Of a stretch of 64,000 nt of DNA, positions 44,794-58,375 are shown in pieces. A program made the position numbers and the translations under genes. Source of the DNA: Puccinellia tenuiflora. Taxonomy: Eukaryota > Streptophyta > Magnoliopsida > Poales > Poaceae. The stretch covers positions 975,332 through 1,039,331 of the forward strand of contig QRDG01000240.1 in the NCBI GenBank assembly GCA_012064385.1, read 5' to 3'. How positions within the stretch are numbered: the first letter of the stretch is position 1; each line of letters opens with the position of its first letter. Below the pieces are notes generated by a model. The model saw only the letters and a program-made list of their open reading frames with translations. It was not told where the DNA came from and searched no databases.

Positions 44794-45740
44794 TTGTTGA
44801 TATCTGGATTTTAATCATAATTGTGTCTTTTTTCATAGGACAACATTGATAATGTGGACAAGATGAATTGGTGTAAGTTTATCGCAGATCAACTCCATGC
44901 AGAGCTTTCTACAGGAAAGTTTAACACGGCTTGTCTTTTCCTCTTGCCGGTATATTACCTATATCCAATCTCATAATTGCATTTTGTTCCTTTTTCTGTT
45001 AGTGAGTGCATGGCTTCCATTTCCTTACTAGTTTGTTTTTTGTAGCTCTTATATGTTGATTCGCTTGATGTAAGTGGTCTGGACCTCAGTCTCCCAGATG
45101 AGCGTTTTGCTGTTAACATCTGGTCTAAAGAACTCATGGATGTCGTTCTCTCTGCTGATTTGCAACCTCATGGAAAGTCCTATGGCAAGCTTCAGGTAAT
45201 TGTGTTTGTGTAAGTTTTATGTTTATTATCTAGATAGCTTTTTTAGTGATTATATGTTGGTAGCTTTTTTTTTGTAATTTCTGTTTCTTGTTCATATAGC
45301 TTAAACCCCAGTTTGGTATGAATTACTCCCTCTTCGGTGGAGTTGAAGGCTTCAACAGGTGGACTGACAAATGCTCTCATCCAGGCTGTTTGAGAGAGGT
45401 ATTTCATATTTTTATGTTCGCAGTTGACTTCATTTTTTATCAAGATCAGTTATATAAACTTTGTGTTTTCTTCTGTTTTTGCTTATGATTCACTATTGTT
45501 ATATTTTTTTAAGCAAAAATCTGAAGTTGCTAATTTGATGGGCACTTTTGCATCTGGTCTTGTTGGCCTGATAGGTTCCCTTGTGGGAGGTTGGACAAGT
45601 ATGCAACCAAGTGCCTCAGCGGACATGGCAGAACAGTTTGGTAGGTTTTCTGAAGGATTAGTTAGTTCCAAGGCTACATCATAGCGACCGGGTGGGAGGG
45701 TTACCCGCAGTGATGCATCTGCAAGTAAGCGTCGAGATGC

Positions 45741-47207
45741 TGATGCATCTAAAATGCATACATGAACTTTGCACTATAATAGTTATTCCATTCATATTTG
45801 CATCATATAAGGGGTATATTAATGTTATTTAATGATTTTTGGTAATTTATAATGATTTCCCCTTTATATGGAATTAATCCTGCGCAGGCAGAAAACCCCT
45901 ATTTCTTTCTTTATTTGTTTCAGGACCTTAACGACGTCATAATGAGCTATAAATTTAGGGGAGTCATTATTTTGGAAGGAGAATATTTAGGAGCGAAAGA
46001 AGTCAACTAACAGAGGCCGGAGGACCAAAAGGGGGGGTCCCACGCGGCTACAGTACCAGGCCGCGTGGGCCCATCCAATTTGGCCCTCGTGGCCCCGTTT
46101 GCATCGATCCTTCGCCAGAAGCATCCTCGTGACCTAAAAACGCCTATATAAAAGGTCCCCCGACGTTTTCGAGAGGGAGGCGGAGGAGAAACGCAAAACC
46201 AGAAACAGAGAGGCAGAGGGCTGCCGCCGGAGAAGATCGGAGGGGGAAACGCCGCCGGAATCCACCTCCGGAGGGCTCCACCCCCCTCCGGCGTGTTCAT
46301 CATCAACTTCTACAGCAAGATCATCTCATCTCCACCATCTCCATGATGAGGAGGGAGTAGTCCCTCATCGGGGCTGAGGGCTCATGCCGGTAGCTATGTG
46401 GTTTATCTCTCTCTCCCATGATGTGATCTTTATGTGATCATGAGCTTTGTAATCTAGTTGAATCCATAGATGTTACTCTTCATCATCTTATGAATTATGC
46501 TACTCAAGTGGTTTTATTGATGTGATTGCCGGAGTCACCCTTGTCCCATGGTGTGAAGTTGACAGTGTGTGCACCGTGTGTGTCTCTTAGGCTAAAGATT
46601 ACATGAATACTTATCATGAGTTATTATTTGTGTTGGGTGTCTCTATGATATTGTGGTGTTTGTTAGTACTATCTTTGGATGCGAATAGTGACCGCATGAA
46701 GTGTCCATAGATGTGGAATACGAACTTTAAGGTGTGCTTTTTGTAGCCCTACATAATGGATTGGTGTTCGTTATCCAACCAGAGGATAGTTCGGGGTAGC
46801 ATAGTGAAGAGGAAATATCTATGTATTCAATTATATTATTATTGTTGAGAGTGTCCACTAGTGAAAGTATGATCCCTAGGCCTTATTTGCAAAGCACCGT
46901 TTACACTTTTGTATTGTCCTCTTGCATTAAAGAGGATTGGGACAATTTCACACTCTTGTTCCCTTGTCTTGTCCTCTTGCATTAAAGAGGATTGGGACAC
47001 TTTCACATTCTTTTTTTTGTTACATTAAACTTCCATCCATCAAATCAATCATCTTGTTTTTTAAACTTGTTTAGTGCATAATCAACTAAAATTTGTTACA
47101 CTTTAGTTGTAGGGAATAGATAACTTTTCCTTCTTGCTCCTGCGGATCGATACCCTTCTTCCACATTGAGAGGTGCTACAGTGATCCCCTGCTCTTGGGG
47201 GTTATCA
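45741..47207 (+). repeat. LTR 1 (left)
   Basis: 1467 bases, TG...CA. A TATATAAAA box at 46145-46153 sits in a GC-rich part, followed by a GAGAAACGCAAAACCAGAAA-type transcript start region. The right part contains two close direct repeats of TTGTCCTCTTGCATTAAAGA about 60 bases apart (46915 and 46973). Confidence 0.92.
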
Positions 47208-47217
47208 AGTATTTTTC

Positions 47218-47235
47218 TGGCGCCGTTGCCGGGGA
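47218..47235 (+). promoter_or_regulatory. Primer binding site, tRNA-Asp type, unit 1
   Basis: TGGCGCCGTTGCCGGGGA is complementary to the 3' end of plant tRNA-Asp(GUC). It starts ten bases after the LTR end. The same site follows LTR2 at 52397-52414. Confidence 0.88.
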
Positions 47236-47378
47236 GCGTAGCGCTTAAGTTTCTATTCTTGTTTGCACTAGATATTTATTTTAAGTTTTGCATATACTCT
47301 AGTTTACTTTCAGTTTTACATTTAGTTTAGTTTTACTTTCAGTTTTGCATTTATGAAAAACCCAAAATAAATAAAAAA

Positions 47379-48071
47379 ATGGAAAACTATTATAAAAATG
47401 CCATGATAGCTGCTGAATTTAGAGAATCTTTTGAAGGGAAAAGATTAAAAACCATCGTGAGGTATCTAAATGAAATTGCTAGTAAACTGCTTAATTGTCA
47501 TAAGGAAGAAACTTGTTGCTCTGAATACTGTAGACACTTTGAATTCCAATGCCCATCCAATAAAGTTGAACCTGTTATTGCAACTTATCATACAGGGATT
47601 TATGCTGACTTAGGGATGGCAGAAGTAGAGCAATTTGTTATTTTTGTGGCAGCCTATGAATTAAACACCTTCATTGATGAACATGAAACCTTCCCTATAG
47701 CTTCTCAATCTAAAAATATGATTGCCTTTATCCTTAATATCTGCATAGATGAATTTGATGAAAATATCTATGTTGTTGACACAAGGAAAAGATTTTCCCA
47801 AGGAAGATCTAATGTTTTGCAGGAAGAAGATGATGAAAACATAAGCTTGGAAGAGGAAGTATGTGAAGAAGAGGATAAAAGCCTAAGCTTGGGGATGTCC
47901 ATGCAGCCCCAAGAAGAAGATAATGAAGAGCAAAAGGATGAAGAAATTGATGAACAACTAGAGAATGAAGAGAAGGAACTTCCACCTTCACCACATATGG
48001 ATGAGGGAAACAGATTTCTAAGCTTCACTGCGAAAAATGTTAAAAATCACAGAAAAGGAATTTCGACCTGA
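47379..48071 (+). CDS. Uncharacterised acidic protein of the non-autonomous retroelement, unit 1
   Basis: A 230-codon ORF 140 bases after the primer site, where gag would be expected. The N-terminal half (about 1-140) is mixed and probably folded, with a conserved-looking CCSEYCRHFEFQCPS cysteine cluster around residues 46-60. The C-terminal half (about 148-215) is strongly acidic with many Glu and Asp runs. I see no zinc knuckle, protease or RT motif, so it is not a recognisable gag-pol. Unit 2 has the same ORF with a stop. Conservation of the rest between units is expected from their recent duplication and does not prove function. Confidence 0.6.
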   Translation: MENYYKNAMIAAEFRESFEGKRLKTIVRYLNEIASKLLNCHKEETCCSEYCRHFEFQCPSNKVEPVIATYHTGIYADLGMAEVEQFVIFVAAYELNTFIDEHETFPIASQSKNMIAFILNICIDEFDENIYVVDTRKRFSQGRSNVLQEEDDENISLEEEVCEEEDKSLSLGMSMQPQEEDNEEQKDEEIDEQLENEEKELPPSPHMDEGNRFLSFTAKNVKNHRKGIST

Positions 48072-50892
48072 AATTTTACTACAGCAATTTCCAGCTATTA
48101 ATACACATTTCATTAGATCAATGTTTTCTGATTTGAGCAACGTAAGTGCCTCTTAAAATTCACTCTTTATGGGCTGTCCAGTTTTTGACAGATTCCGTCT
48201 TTATTTTGCATTACTCTCATTACTTGTGTTTTGTGTGGTTCTATTGATCGAAGAGCAATGCACAACCATAGTAATATTAGCTAATGTTTAGAATCAACTC
48301 ATGATATGTCTTTACTGTACCTATGGAGATTTAATTTATGGAGACACTAACCCCTCTAATCAAGTTTTATGATGAGTTATGTGTGAAGAGAACTTTCAAG
48401 TGGAAGAGTTGAGGGACATAAACAAAAATCAAGAGGGACAAACACTCAAGCTTGGGGATTTACCCCTAGGCTCACCCTACATATATCAAGTAAGTACAAG
48501 AATTTAAGCTTGGGGATGCCAAGCCACCTCACTCCAACCATTTTGATACCAAGTAAGTAAGCCTAGCTATATGACTATAAAAAAAAGCGCTTTACGGGAG
48601 GCAACCCGGTTGTTTTTATTTTTAGTTTTATTTGTGTCCTCTTGCTATAACAAGAGACTTAGTTTTTAGTTTAGTTTCTGGAATAATTAATAAAGTGCCA
48701 AGTTTTACCCATTTTGGTATGAAAAAGTTGTTATTTTGCATACGGAGATTTCATTCCAGCACAAGTCTGTGCATGGTTTGATTTTTAGTTCTTATTCTGT
48801 AACTACGATTGAGCTGATATTTTTACTGTAACTTCAACTTTTCATCATCTGTATGCCTGATTTTTGTAAGAATTTTGAGACGAGCTTAAGTAGGACAGAA
48901 AAATATGTTTTGCTGCTGCTGTTTCTCTGGACAGATTCTGTCCCATATTGTTTTATGCATAGTTTGAACTTTTGAGTTGAATCTTTTTGATCCAATTGAG
49001 TTTACGAGTAGGCATACAACATTATACACTATCTGAAAATTCATAAGTATTTTAGTCCATGGATTATAAGCAGCAAGTAATGCATTTGTCTATCACTACT
49101 AATGTCACCCCACAGAAAAGAAATGGGAGAAACAGTGTTTTGAAGGTTTTTTCACAGGGATTAGAGGAGATGCACCAAGAGCAATCCAAGGATGGTGAAA
49201 TCCATAAGCTTGGGGATGTGAAGACAACCCCACTGGACCACTCTCGGTTTGCACACGTCTAACTTCTGTTTTTCTATCAATGCACTTTATCGCATGAACT
49301 TGGAGCGTCTTTTATTTGTTTTTTGTTTTGATTTGATTTTTGTTTTGAGACCACCACTATCATTTATATATGAAAGAGCTACTGGAAATATGGGTTGAAA
49401 TATCTTGCATTCTTTTATTGTGTTGGGAAAAGGGATATCTAAGTTTATTTTTAATGACACATATAGTTGCATGATTCATGAGCTTCTTTATGAGTAATAA
49501 TTTGCAAATGCTTTATCATGAGCTATCTTTTATTCATGTTTTGATGTTATATGTTATTTCACCTTGTTCGACATGAATTAGTTAGTTCTATGGACACTCA
49601 TGCATGCATCTAGATGGTCATCTTTCTCCCTTTTGCTAGCCCAAAAATTCCAACAAGTAAAAACTTGTTTCCAACACCTTCAACCTAAGTTTTTCCAGTG
49701 AGTCCACCATATCTACCTATTATCTTTATGCTATTCCAAGTATGTTTATCATGTTATTTGTGTTATCTATGCCTCTAAATGAAAATGATGATGTTATTTA
49801 TTGTAATGGGAAAAGTTGGTTAAAAAGCTCTCGCGAACTTGATGCACACTTTACTTTTATTGCATTTAATAAAGATGAACCATTGTGATTAATATTATGA
49901 TGATAGTGGCTTGAGAAATGTTTAAGGTTGGGAGTTAGCCCATATGTGCTGTCACATGCAAAGCTTTCAACATGTTCCATTATCTATTTAGTTGATATCA
50001 TGTACTTTTGTCTATGGATGCCTATCATGACGAAATAATGTGGAAATAGAGTCAAGTTTAAATGAGTTTGTATAAATGGTTAGAGAGAATCCTGGGCCGC
50101 TAATCTAAGACATGCATCATTCATGGTGGAAATTTACTTACATGCTATTTTGAACTATCTGTGATACACCCTACAATAAAAAGCTATATCAAGTGGTAAA
50201 TAAAGAGGGTGTTGAGATTGTTCATTATGTTTGTTTGTCTTGTTGTTCTGATATGGGCTTGATCCATATCATGGGACAAGAGGTACCCCAGTTGAGACTC
50301 TTGATGATACCGTTATTACTTACAATGATAGATAACTTAAACTTGCTCTGTTTCCCAAGTTGAGTAATCATGGTGTAGGTACTTGTATTCAAGGGGCATG
50401 AGACATCTAACCTTTACTTTATCAAGGCCACTACTCATATTTGCTTTCACATTCAACTTTAATCATTCAAGATGCTATGATAGGGGAATGAGAGCTTGAC
50501 ACCAAGTATTACCATTGCATTCAATAACTTAAATAGAATAGTTTGGAGGATAGATGAAACTTATGCATGCTTTACCTCTACTTATTTATACATCTTTTCC
50601 AAAGTGTCCACCTTTTATATTCAGATTTTCTACACTCTATGGACCACAAGTATGCAAAAGTAAGAATGTCCATAGTACTATCTTTTATGTTGCACTTTGT
50701 GAACTATCATTGATCATCTTTTCATTGAATACTTGATATCACTTTATAAACTGTTTGCATATTGCTACTTCTTTGAAATAATGAATCATTTGACTTTATG
50801 TAGCAGTAGCAATCATCTTGTATATCCATGTTGTGATTATATTGCAAAGTTCATGTTAGTTTTATCACTCATACTCGAGGATGAGCATGAGT
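48072..50892 (+). other. Non-coding internal region of the LTR retroelement, unit 1
   Basis: About 2.8 kb with no domain-bearing ORF. The phrase AAGCTTGGGGAT recurs (near 48449, 48507, 49206 and just before LTR2), an internal repetition typical of some Gypsy-derived elements near the polypurine tract. The equivalent region in unit 2 (53251-56073) is nearly identical and is also without a gene. Confidence 0.8.
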
Positions 50893-50907
50893 TAAGCTTG
50901 GGGATGT
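50893..50907 (+). promoter_or_regulatory. Polypurine-tract-like sequence before LTR2
   Basis: TAAGCTTGGGGATGT directly precedes the LTR start TGATGCATC, as does the same sequence before LTR3 (56074-56088). The G-rich part is the likely plus-strand primer. Confidence 0.6.
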
Positions 50908-52386
50908 TGATGCATCTAAAATGCATACATGAACTTTGCACTATAATAGTTATATTCCATTCATATTTGCATCATATAAGGGGTATATTACTGTTATTTA
51001 ATGATTTTTGGTAATTTATAATGATTTCCCCTTTATATGAAATTAATCCTGCGCAGGCAGAAAACCCCTATTTCTTTCTTTATTTGTTTCAGGACCTTAA
51101 CGACGTCATAATGAGCTATAAATTTAGGGGAGTCATTAGTTTGGAAGGAGAAGATTTAGGAGCGAAAGAAGTCAACGAACAGAGGCCGGAGGACCAAAAG
51201 GGGGGTCCCACGCGGCTACAGTACCAGGCCACGTGGGCCCATCCAATTTGGCCCTCGTGGCCCCGTTTGCATCGATCCTTCGCCCAGAAGCATCCTCGTG
51301 ACCAAAAAACGCCTATATAAAAGGTCCCCCGACGTTTTCCAGAGGGAGGCAGCGGAGAAACGCAAAACCAGAAACAGAGAGGCAGAGGGCTACCGCCGGA
51401 GAAGATCGGAGGGGGGAAACGCCGCCAGAATCCACCTCCGGAGGGCTCCACCCCCCTTCGGCGTGTTCATCATCAACTTCTGCAGCAAGATCATCTCATC
51501 TCCACCATCTCCATGATGAGGAGGGAGTAGTCCCTCATCGGGGCTGAGGGCTCATGCCGGTAGCTATGTGGTTTATCTCTCTCTCCCATGGTGTGATCTT
51601 TATGTGATCATGAGCTTTGTAATCTAGTTGAATCCATAGATGTTACTCTTCATCATCTTATGAATTATGCTACTCAAGTGGTTTTATTGATGTGATTGCC
51701 GGAGTCACCCTTGTCCCATGGTGTGAAGTTGACAGTGTGTGCACCGTGTGTGTCTCTTAGGCTAAAGATTACATGAATACTTATCATGAGTTATTATTTG
51801 TGTTGGGTGTCTCAATGATATTGTGGTGTTTGTTAGTACTATCTTTGGATGCGAACAGTGACCGCGTGAAGTGTCCATATATGTGGAATACGAACTTTAA
51901 GGTGTGCTTTTTATAGCCCTACATAATGCCCTACATAATGGATTGGTGTTCGTTATCCAACCAGAGGATAGCTCGGGGTAGCATAGTGAAGAGGAAATAT
52001 CTATGTATTCAATTATATTATTATTTTTGAGAGTGTCCACTAGTGAAAGTATGATCCCTAGGCCTTATTTCCAAAGCACCGTTTACACCTTTGTCTTGTC
52101 CTCTTGCATTAAAGAGGATTGGGACAATTTCACACTCTTGTTCCCTTGTCTTGTTCTCTTGCATTAAAGAGGATTGGGACACTTTCACATTTTTTTTTGT
52201 TACATTAAATTTCCATCCATCAAATCAATCATCTTGTTTTTAAACTTGTTTAGTGCATAATCAACTAAAATTTGTTACACTTTAGTTGTAGGGAATAGAT
52301 AAGTTTTCCTTCTTGCTCCTGCGGATCGATACCCTTCTTCCACATTGAGAGGTGCTACAGTGATCCCCTGCTGTTGGGGGTTATCA
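50908..52386 (+). repeat. LTR 2 (shared middle LTR)
   Basis: 1479 bases with the same start and end as LTR1. It differs by scattered substitutions and by a short duplication of CCCTACATAATG near 51920-51945. A primer site follows at 52397-52414. No TSD flanks it, as expected for the middle LTR of a tandem. Confidence 0.92.
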
Positions 52387-52557
52387 AGTATTTTTCTGGC
52401 GCCGTTGCCGGGGAGCGTAGCGCTTAAGTTTCTATTCTTGTTTGCACTAGATATTTATTTTCAGTTTTGCATATACTCTAATTTACTTTCAGTTTTACAT
52501 TTAGTTTAGTTTTACTTTCAGTTTTGCATTTATGAAAAACCCAAAAAAAATAAAAAA

Positions 52558-53250
52558 ATGGAAATCTATTATAAAAATGCCATGATAGCTGCTGAATTTA
52601 GAGAATCTTTTGAAGGGAAAAGATTAAAAACCATCATGAGGTATCTAAATGAAATTGCTAGTAAACTGCTTAATTGTCATAAGGAAGAAACTTGTTGCTC
52701 TGAATAATGTAGACACTTTGAATTCCAATGCCCTTCCAATAAAGTTGAACCTGTTATTGCAACTTATCATACAGGGATTTATGCTGACTTAGGGATGGCA
52801 GAAGTAGAGCAATTTGTTATTTTTGTGGCAGCCTATGAATTAAACACCTTCATTGATGAACATGAAACCTTCCCTATAGCTTCTCAATCTAAAAATATGA
52901 TTGCCTTTATCCTTAATATCTGCATAGATGAATTTGATGAAAATATCTATGTTGTTGACACAAGGAAAAGATTTTCCCAAGGAAGATCTAATGTTTTGCA
53001 GGAAGAAGATGATGAAAACATAAGCTTGGAAGAGGAAGTATGTGAAGAAGAGGATAAAAGCCTAAGCTTGGGGATGTCCATGCAGCCCCAAGAAGAAGAT
53101 AATGAAGAGCAAAAGGATGAAGAAAATGATGAACAACTAGAGAATGAAGAGAAGATACTTCCACCTTCACCACATATGGATGAGGGAAACAGATTTCTAA
53201 GCTTCACTGCGAAAAATGTTAAAAATCACAGAAAAGGAATTTTGACCTGA
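52558..53250 (+). pseudogene. Second copy of the acidic ORF, stopped early
   Basis: Same frame and nearly the same protein as 47379-48071. A TAA at 52705-52707 replaces the TAC (Tyr) codon in the cysteine cluster, so translation would end after about 49 codons. The remaining frame is open from 52795 to 53250. Confidence 0.85.
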
Positions 53251-56088
53251 AATTTTACTACTGAAATTTCCAGCTATTAATACACATTTCATTAGTTCAA
53301 CGTTTTCTGATTTGAGCAACGTAAGTGCCTCTTAAAATTCACTCTTTATGGGCTGTCCAGTTTTTGACAGATTCCGTCTTTATTTTGCATTACTCTCATT
53401 ACTTGTGTTTTGTGTGGTTCTATTGATCGAAGAGCAATGCACAACCATAGTAATATTAGCTAATGTTTAGAATCAACTCATGATATGTCTTTACTGTACC
53501 TATGGAGATTTAATTTATGGAGACACTAACCCCTCTAATCAAGTTTTATGATGAGTTATGTGTGAAGAGAACTTTCAAGTGGAAGAGTTGAGGGACATAA
53601 ACAAAGATCGAGAGGGACAAACACTCAAGCTTGGGGATGTTACCCCTAGGCTCACCCTACATATATCAAGTAAGTACAAGAATTTAAGCTTGGGGATGCC
53701 AAGCCACCTCACTCCAACCATTTTGATACCAAGTAAGTAAGCCTAGCTATATGACTATAAAAAAAAGCGCTTTACGGGAGGCAACCCGGTTGTTTTTATT
53801 TTTAGTTTTATTTGTGTCCTCTTGCTATAAAAATAGACTTAGTTTTTAGTTTAGTTTCTGGAATAATTAATAAAGTGCCAAGTTTTACCCATTTTGGTAT
53901 GAAAAAGTTGTTATTTTGCATACGGAGATTTCATTCCAGCACAAGTCTGTGCATGGTTTGATTTTTAGTTCTTATTCTGTAACTACGATTGAGCTGATAT
54001 TTTTACTGTAACTTAAACTTTTCATCATCTGTATGCCTGATTTTTGTAAGAATTTTGAGACGAGCTTAAGTAGGACAAAAAAATATGTTTTGCTGCTGCT
54101 GTTTCTCTGGACAGATTCTGTCCCATATTGTTTTATGCATAGTTTGAACTTTTGAGTTCAATCTTTTTGATCCAATTGAGTTTACGAGTAGGCATACAAC
54201 ATTATACACTATCTGAACATTCATAAGTATTTTAGTCCATGGATTATAAGCAGCAAGTAATGCATTTGTCTATCACTACTAATGTCACCCCACAGAAAAG
54301 AAATAGGAGAAACAGTGTTTTGAAGTTTTTTTCACAGGGATTAGAGGAGATGCACCAAGAGCAATCCAAGGATGGTTAAATCCATAAGCTTGGGGATGTG
54401 AAGACAACCCCACTGAACCACTCTCGGTTTGCACACGTCTAACTTCTGTTTTTCTATCAATGCACTTTATCGCATGAACTTGGAGCGTCTTTTATTTGTT
54501 TTTTGTTTTGATTTGATTTTTGTTTTGAGACCACCACTATCATTTATATATGAAAGAGCTACTGGAAATATGGGTTGAAATATCTTGCATTCATTTATTG
54601 TGTTGGGAAAAGGGATATCTAAGTTTATTTTTAATGACACATATAGTTGCATGATTCATGAGCTTCTTTATGAGTAATAATTTGCAAATCCTTTATCATG
54701 AGCTATCTTTTATTCATGTTTTGGTGTTATATGTTATTTCACCTTGTTTGACATGAATTAGTTAGTTCTATGGACACTCATGCATGCATTTAGATGGTCA
54801 TCTTTCTTCCTTTTGCTAGCCCAAAAATTCCAACAAGTAAAAACTTGTTTCCAACACCTTCAACCCAAGTTTTTCCAGTGAGTCCACCATATCTACCTAT
54901 TAGCTTTATGCTATTCCAAGTATGTTTATCATGTTATTTGTGTTATCTATGCCTCTAAATGAAAATGATGATGTTATTTATTGTAATGGGAAAAGTTGGT
55001 TAAAAAGCTCTCGCGAACTTGATGCACACTTTACTTTTATTGCATTTAATAAAGATGAACCATTGTGATTAATATTATGATGATAGTGGCTTGAGAAATG
55101 TTTAAGGTTGGGAGTTAGCCCATATGTGCTGTCACATGCAAAGCTTTCAACATGTTCCATTATCTATTTAGTTGATATCATGTACTTTTGTCTATGGATG
55201 CCTATCATGACGAAATAATGTGGAAATAGAGTCAAGTTTAAATGAGTTTGTATAAATGGTTAGAGAGAATCCTGGGCCGCTAATCTAAGCCATGCATCAT
55301 TCATGGTGGAAATTTACTTACATGCTATTTTGAACTCTCTGTGATACACCCTACAATAAAAAGCTATATCAAGTGGTAAATAAAGAGGGTGTTGAGATTG
55401 TTCATTATGTTTGTTTGTCTTGTTGTTCTGATATGGGCTTGATCCATATCATGGGACAAGAGGTACCCCAGTTGAGACTCTTGATGATACCGTTATTACT
55501 TACAATGATAGATAACTTAAACTTGCTCTGTTTCCCAAGTTGAGTAATCATGGTGTAGGTACTTGTATTCAAGGGGCATGAGACATCTAACCTTTACTTT
55601 ATCAAGGCCACTACTCATATTTGCTTTCACATTCAACTTTAATCATTCAAGATGCTATGATAGGGGAATGAGAGCTTGACACCAAGTATTACCATTGCAT
55701 TCAATAATTAAGTAGAATAGTTTGGAGGATAGATGAAACTTATGCATGCTTTACCTCTACTTATTTATACATCTTTTCCAAAGTGTCCACCTTTTATATT
55801 CAGATTTTCTACACTCTATGGACCACAAGTATGCAAAAGTAAGAATGTCCATAGTACTATCTTTTATGTTGCACTTTGTGAACTATCATTGATCATCTTT
55901 TCATTGAATACTTGATATCACTTTATAAACTGTTTGCATATTGCTACTTCTTTGAAATAATGAATCATTTGACTTTATGTAGCAGTAGCAATCATCTTGT
56001 ATATCCATGTTGTGATTATATTGCAAAGTTCATGTTAGTTTTATCACTTTCATACTCGAGGACGAGCATGAGTTAAGCTTGGGGATGT

Positions 56089-57590
56089 TGATGCATCTAA
56101 AATGCATACATGAACTTTGCACTATAATATTTATATTCCATTCATATTTGCATCATATAAGGTGTATATTACTGTTATTTAATGATTTTTGGTAATTTAT
56201 AATGATTTCCCCTTTATATGGAATTAATCCTGCGCAGGCAGAAAACTTCTATTTCTTTCTTTATTTGTTTCAGGACCTTAACGACGTCATAATGAGCTAT
56301 AAATTTAGGGGAGTCATTATTTTGGAAGGAGAAGATTTAGGAGCGAAAGAAGTCAATGAACAGAGGCCGGAGGACCAAAAGGGGGGGTCCCACGCGGCTA
56401 CAGTACCAGCTCCTACTACTGGTATGGCGCTAGCTAAGCTTGTAGGCCGTGTGGGCCCATCCAATTTGGCCCTCGTGGCCCCGTTTGCATCGATCCTTCG
56501 CCCAGAAGCATCCTCGTGACCTAAAAACGCCTATATAAAAGGTCCCCCGACGTTTTCCAGAGGGAGGCGGCGGAGAAACACAAAACCAGAAATAGAGAGG
56601 TAGAGGGCTGCCGCCGGAGAAGATCGGAGGGGGGAAACACCGCCGGAATCCACCTCTGGAGGGCTCCACCCCCCTCCGGCGTGTTCATCATCAACTTCTA
56701 CAGCAAGATCATCTCATCTCCACCATCTCCATGATGAGGAGGGAGTAGTCCCTCATCGGGGCTGAGGGCTCATGCCGGTAGCTATGTGGTTTATCTCTCT
56801 CCCATGGTGTGATCTTTATGTGATCGTGAGCTTTGTAATCTAGTTGAATCCATAGATGTTACTCTTCATCATCTTATGAATTATGCTACTCAAGTGGTTT
56901 TATTGATGTGATTGCCGGAGTCACCCTTGTCCCATGGTGTGAAGTTGACAGTGTGTGCACTGTGTGTGTCTCTTAGGCTAAATATTACATGAATACTTAT
57001 CATGAGTTATTATTTGTGTTGGGTGTCTCTATGATATTGTGGTGTTTGTTAGTACTATCTTTGGATGCGAATAGTGACCGCATGAAGTGTCCATAGATGT
57101 GGAATACGAACTTTAAGGTGTGCTTTGTAGCCCTACATAATGGATTGGTGTTCGTTATCCAACCAGAGGATAGTTCGGGGTAGCATAGTGAAGACGAAAT
57201 ATCTATGTATTCAATTATATTATTATTGTTGAGAGTGTCCACTAGTGAAAGTATGATCCCTAGGCCTTATTTGCAAAGCACCGTTTACACCTTTGTCTTG
57301 TCCTCTTGCATTAAAGAGGATTGGGACAATTTCATACTCTTGTTCCCTTGTCTTGTCCTCTTGCATTAAAGAGGATTGGGACACTTTCACATTCTTTTTT
57401 TGTTACATTAAACTTCCATCCATTAAATCAACCGTCTTGTTCTTTAAACTTGTTTAGTGCATAATCAACTAAAACTTGTGACACTTTAGTTGTAGGGAAT
57501 AGATAACTTTTCCTTCTTGCTCCTGCGGATCGATACCCTTCTTCCACATTGAGAGGTGCTACAGTGATCCCCTGCTCTTGGGGGTTATCA
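56089..57590 (+). repeat. LTR 3 (right)
   Basis: 1502 bases. It carries about 37 extra bases near 56410-56446 (CTCCTACTACTGGTATGGCG and onward) that are absent from LTR1 and LTR2, between ACAGTACCAG and GGCC. It is followed by the TSD GATGC and then by the continuing exon of the Ulp1-like gene. Confidence 0.92.
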
Positions 57591-58375
57591 GATGCCGATG
57601 CAAGTAAGCGTGGAGCTGTAGTTGCAGGTAAACGTGGAGGTGCAGCTGCAAGAAAGCGTGGAGGTACAACTGCAAATAAGCTATCCTGCTTGGCTGGTTC
57701 AGGTGTAAGTGAACCAGCAGAACCCCGCGTTTCTAATACGGATCACCTGGTCAGGGATGATAGTAGTCGTCGCTTACCTCAGCATGCAGCTACAGGTGCC
57801 ACTGTTAGTGAGCCTGAATGCTCTTCTGGTTCAGGTCATAGTGCACCAATAGATGACCGCCATCCCCCAACGGATGAGTTGGCTAGGGATGCTAGAAGCC
57901 CTGATTCTGAATCAAGTGATGATGAACTGCTAGGGGATTATATGTTTGCTGCCAGGAAAAAAATCAGAGACTCGCAGGAAGATTCGCACCCAGAGCACCC
58001 CGTCATTGATGATGCCAGCGTTTGGTTGGAAGCTTGTGCACCTCCAGTTCAGTCCAGTAGCCATGTCGAAGGAATGGATGCAAGTGAACACATCATATCT
58101 GCTCCGCAGAAAGACATCGCTTCGGTGGTTACTGGTTCAACTATTGATGCACATGGCACTGGAATCGGAGTGACGAAGAAGAAGTTGAGAACCTTAAGGG
58201 AAAGGCACAACACTGTTCTCGATATTGTTGTTGCCGAGCTCTCGTCGGGCGGAGTCGCCCTTGTGCCACCAACTGTTCCTACTTCAACGTGTGGCAATCG
58301 GAAGGATCTGCCTGCCCGAAGAAGTTGACCCCCAAGAGGTACAACCATCATATTTTATATTTTTCAATTTGCATG

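Larger units (their letters stand above)
45741..57590 (+). mobile_element. Tandem non-autonomous LTR retroelement (LTR-int-LTR-int-LTR), TSD GATGC
   Basis: Three LTR copies start at 45741, 50908 and 56089, giving unit lengths of 5167 and 5181. Outer TSDs are GATGC at 45736-45740 and 57591-57595. Each LTR begins TGATGCATCTAAAATGCATA and ends GGGGGTTATCA. A tRNA-Asp primer site follows LTR1 and LTR2, and AAGCTTGGGGATGT precedes LTR2 and LTR3. No protease, RT or integrase is encoded in either internal region, so the element depended on another for movement. A tandem array with a single outer TSD pair fits unequal recombination between two copies of one insertion. Confidence 0.93.

Noticed and set aside
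46007..46306. Minus-strand ORFs in the LTRs (also 51116-51451 and 56430-56669)
   Set aside because: They repeat because the LTR repeats; they run against the LTR transcription direction and have no domain.
45741..57590. Two independent insertions of the same retroelement, or an integrated virus
   Set aside because: Only one TSD pair exists and the middle LTR is shared; no viral coat, movement or replication protein was seen here or elsewhere in the window.
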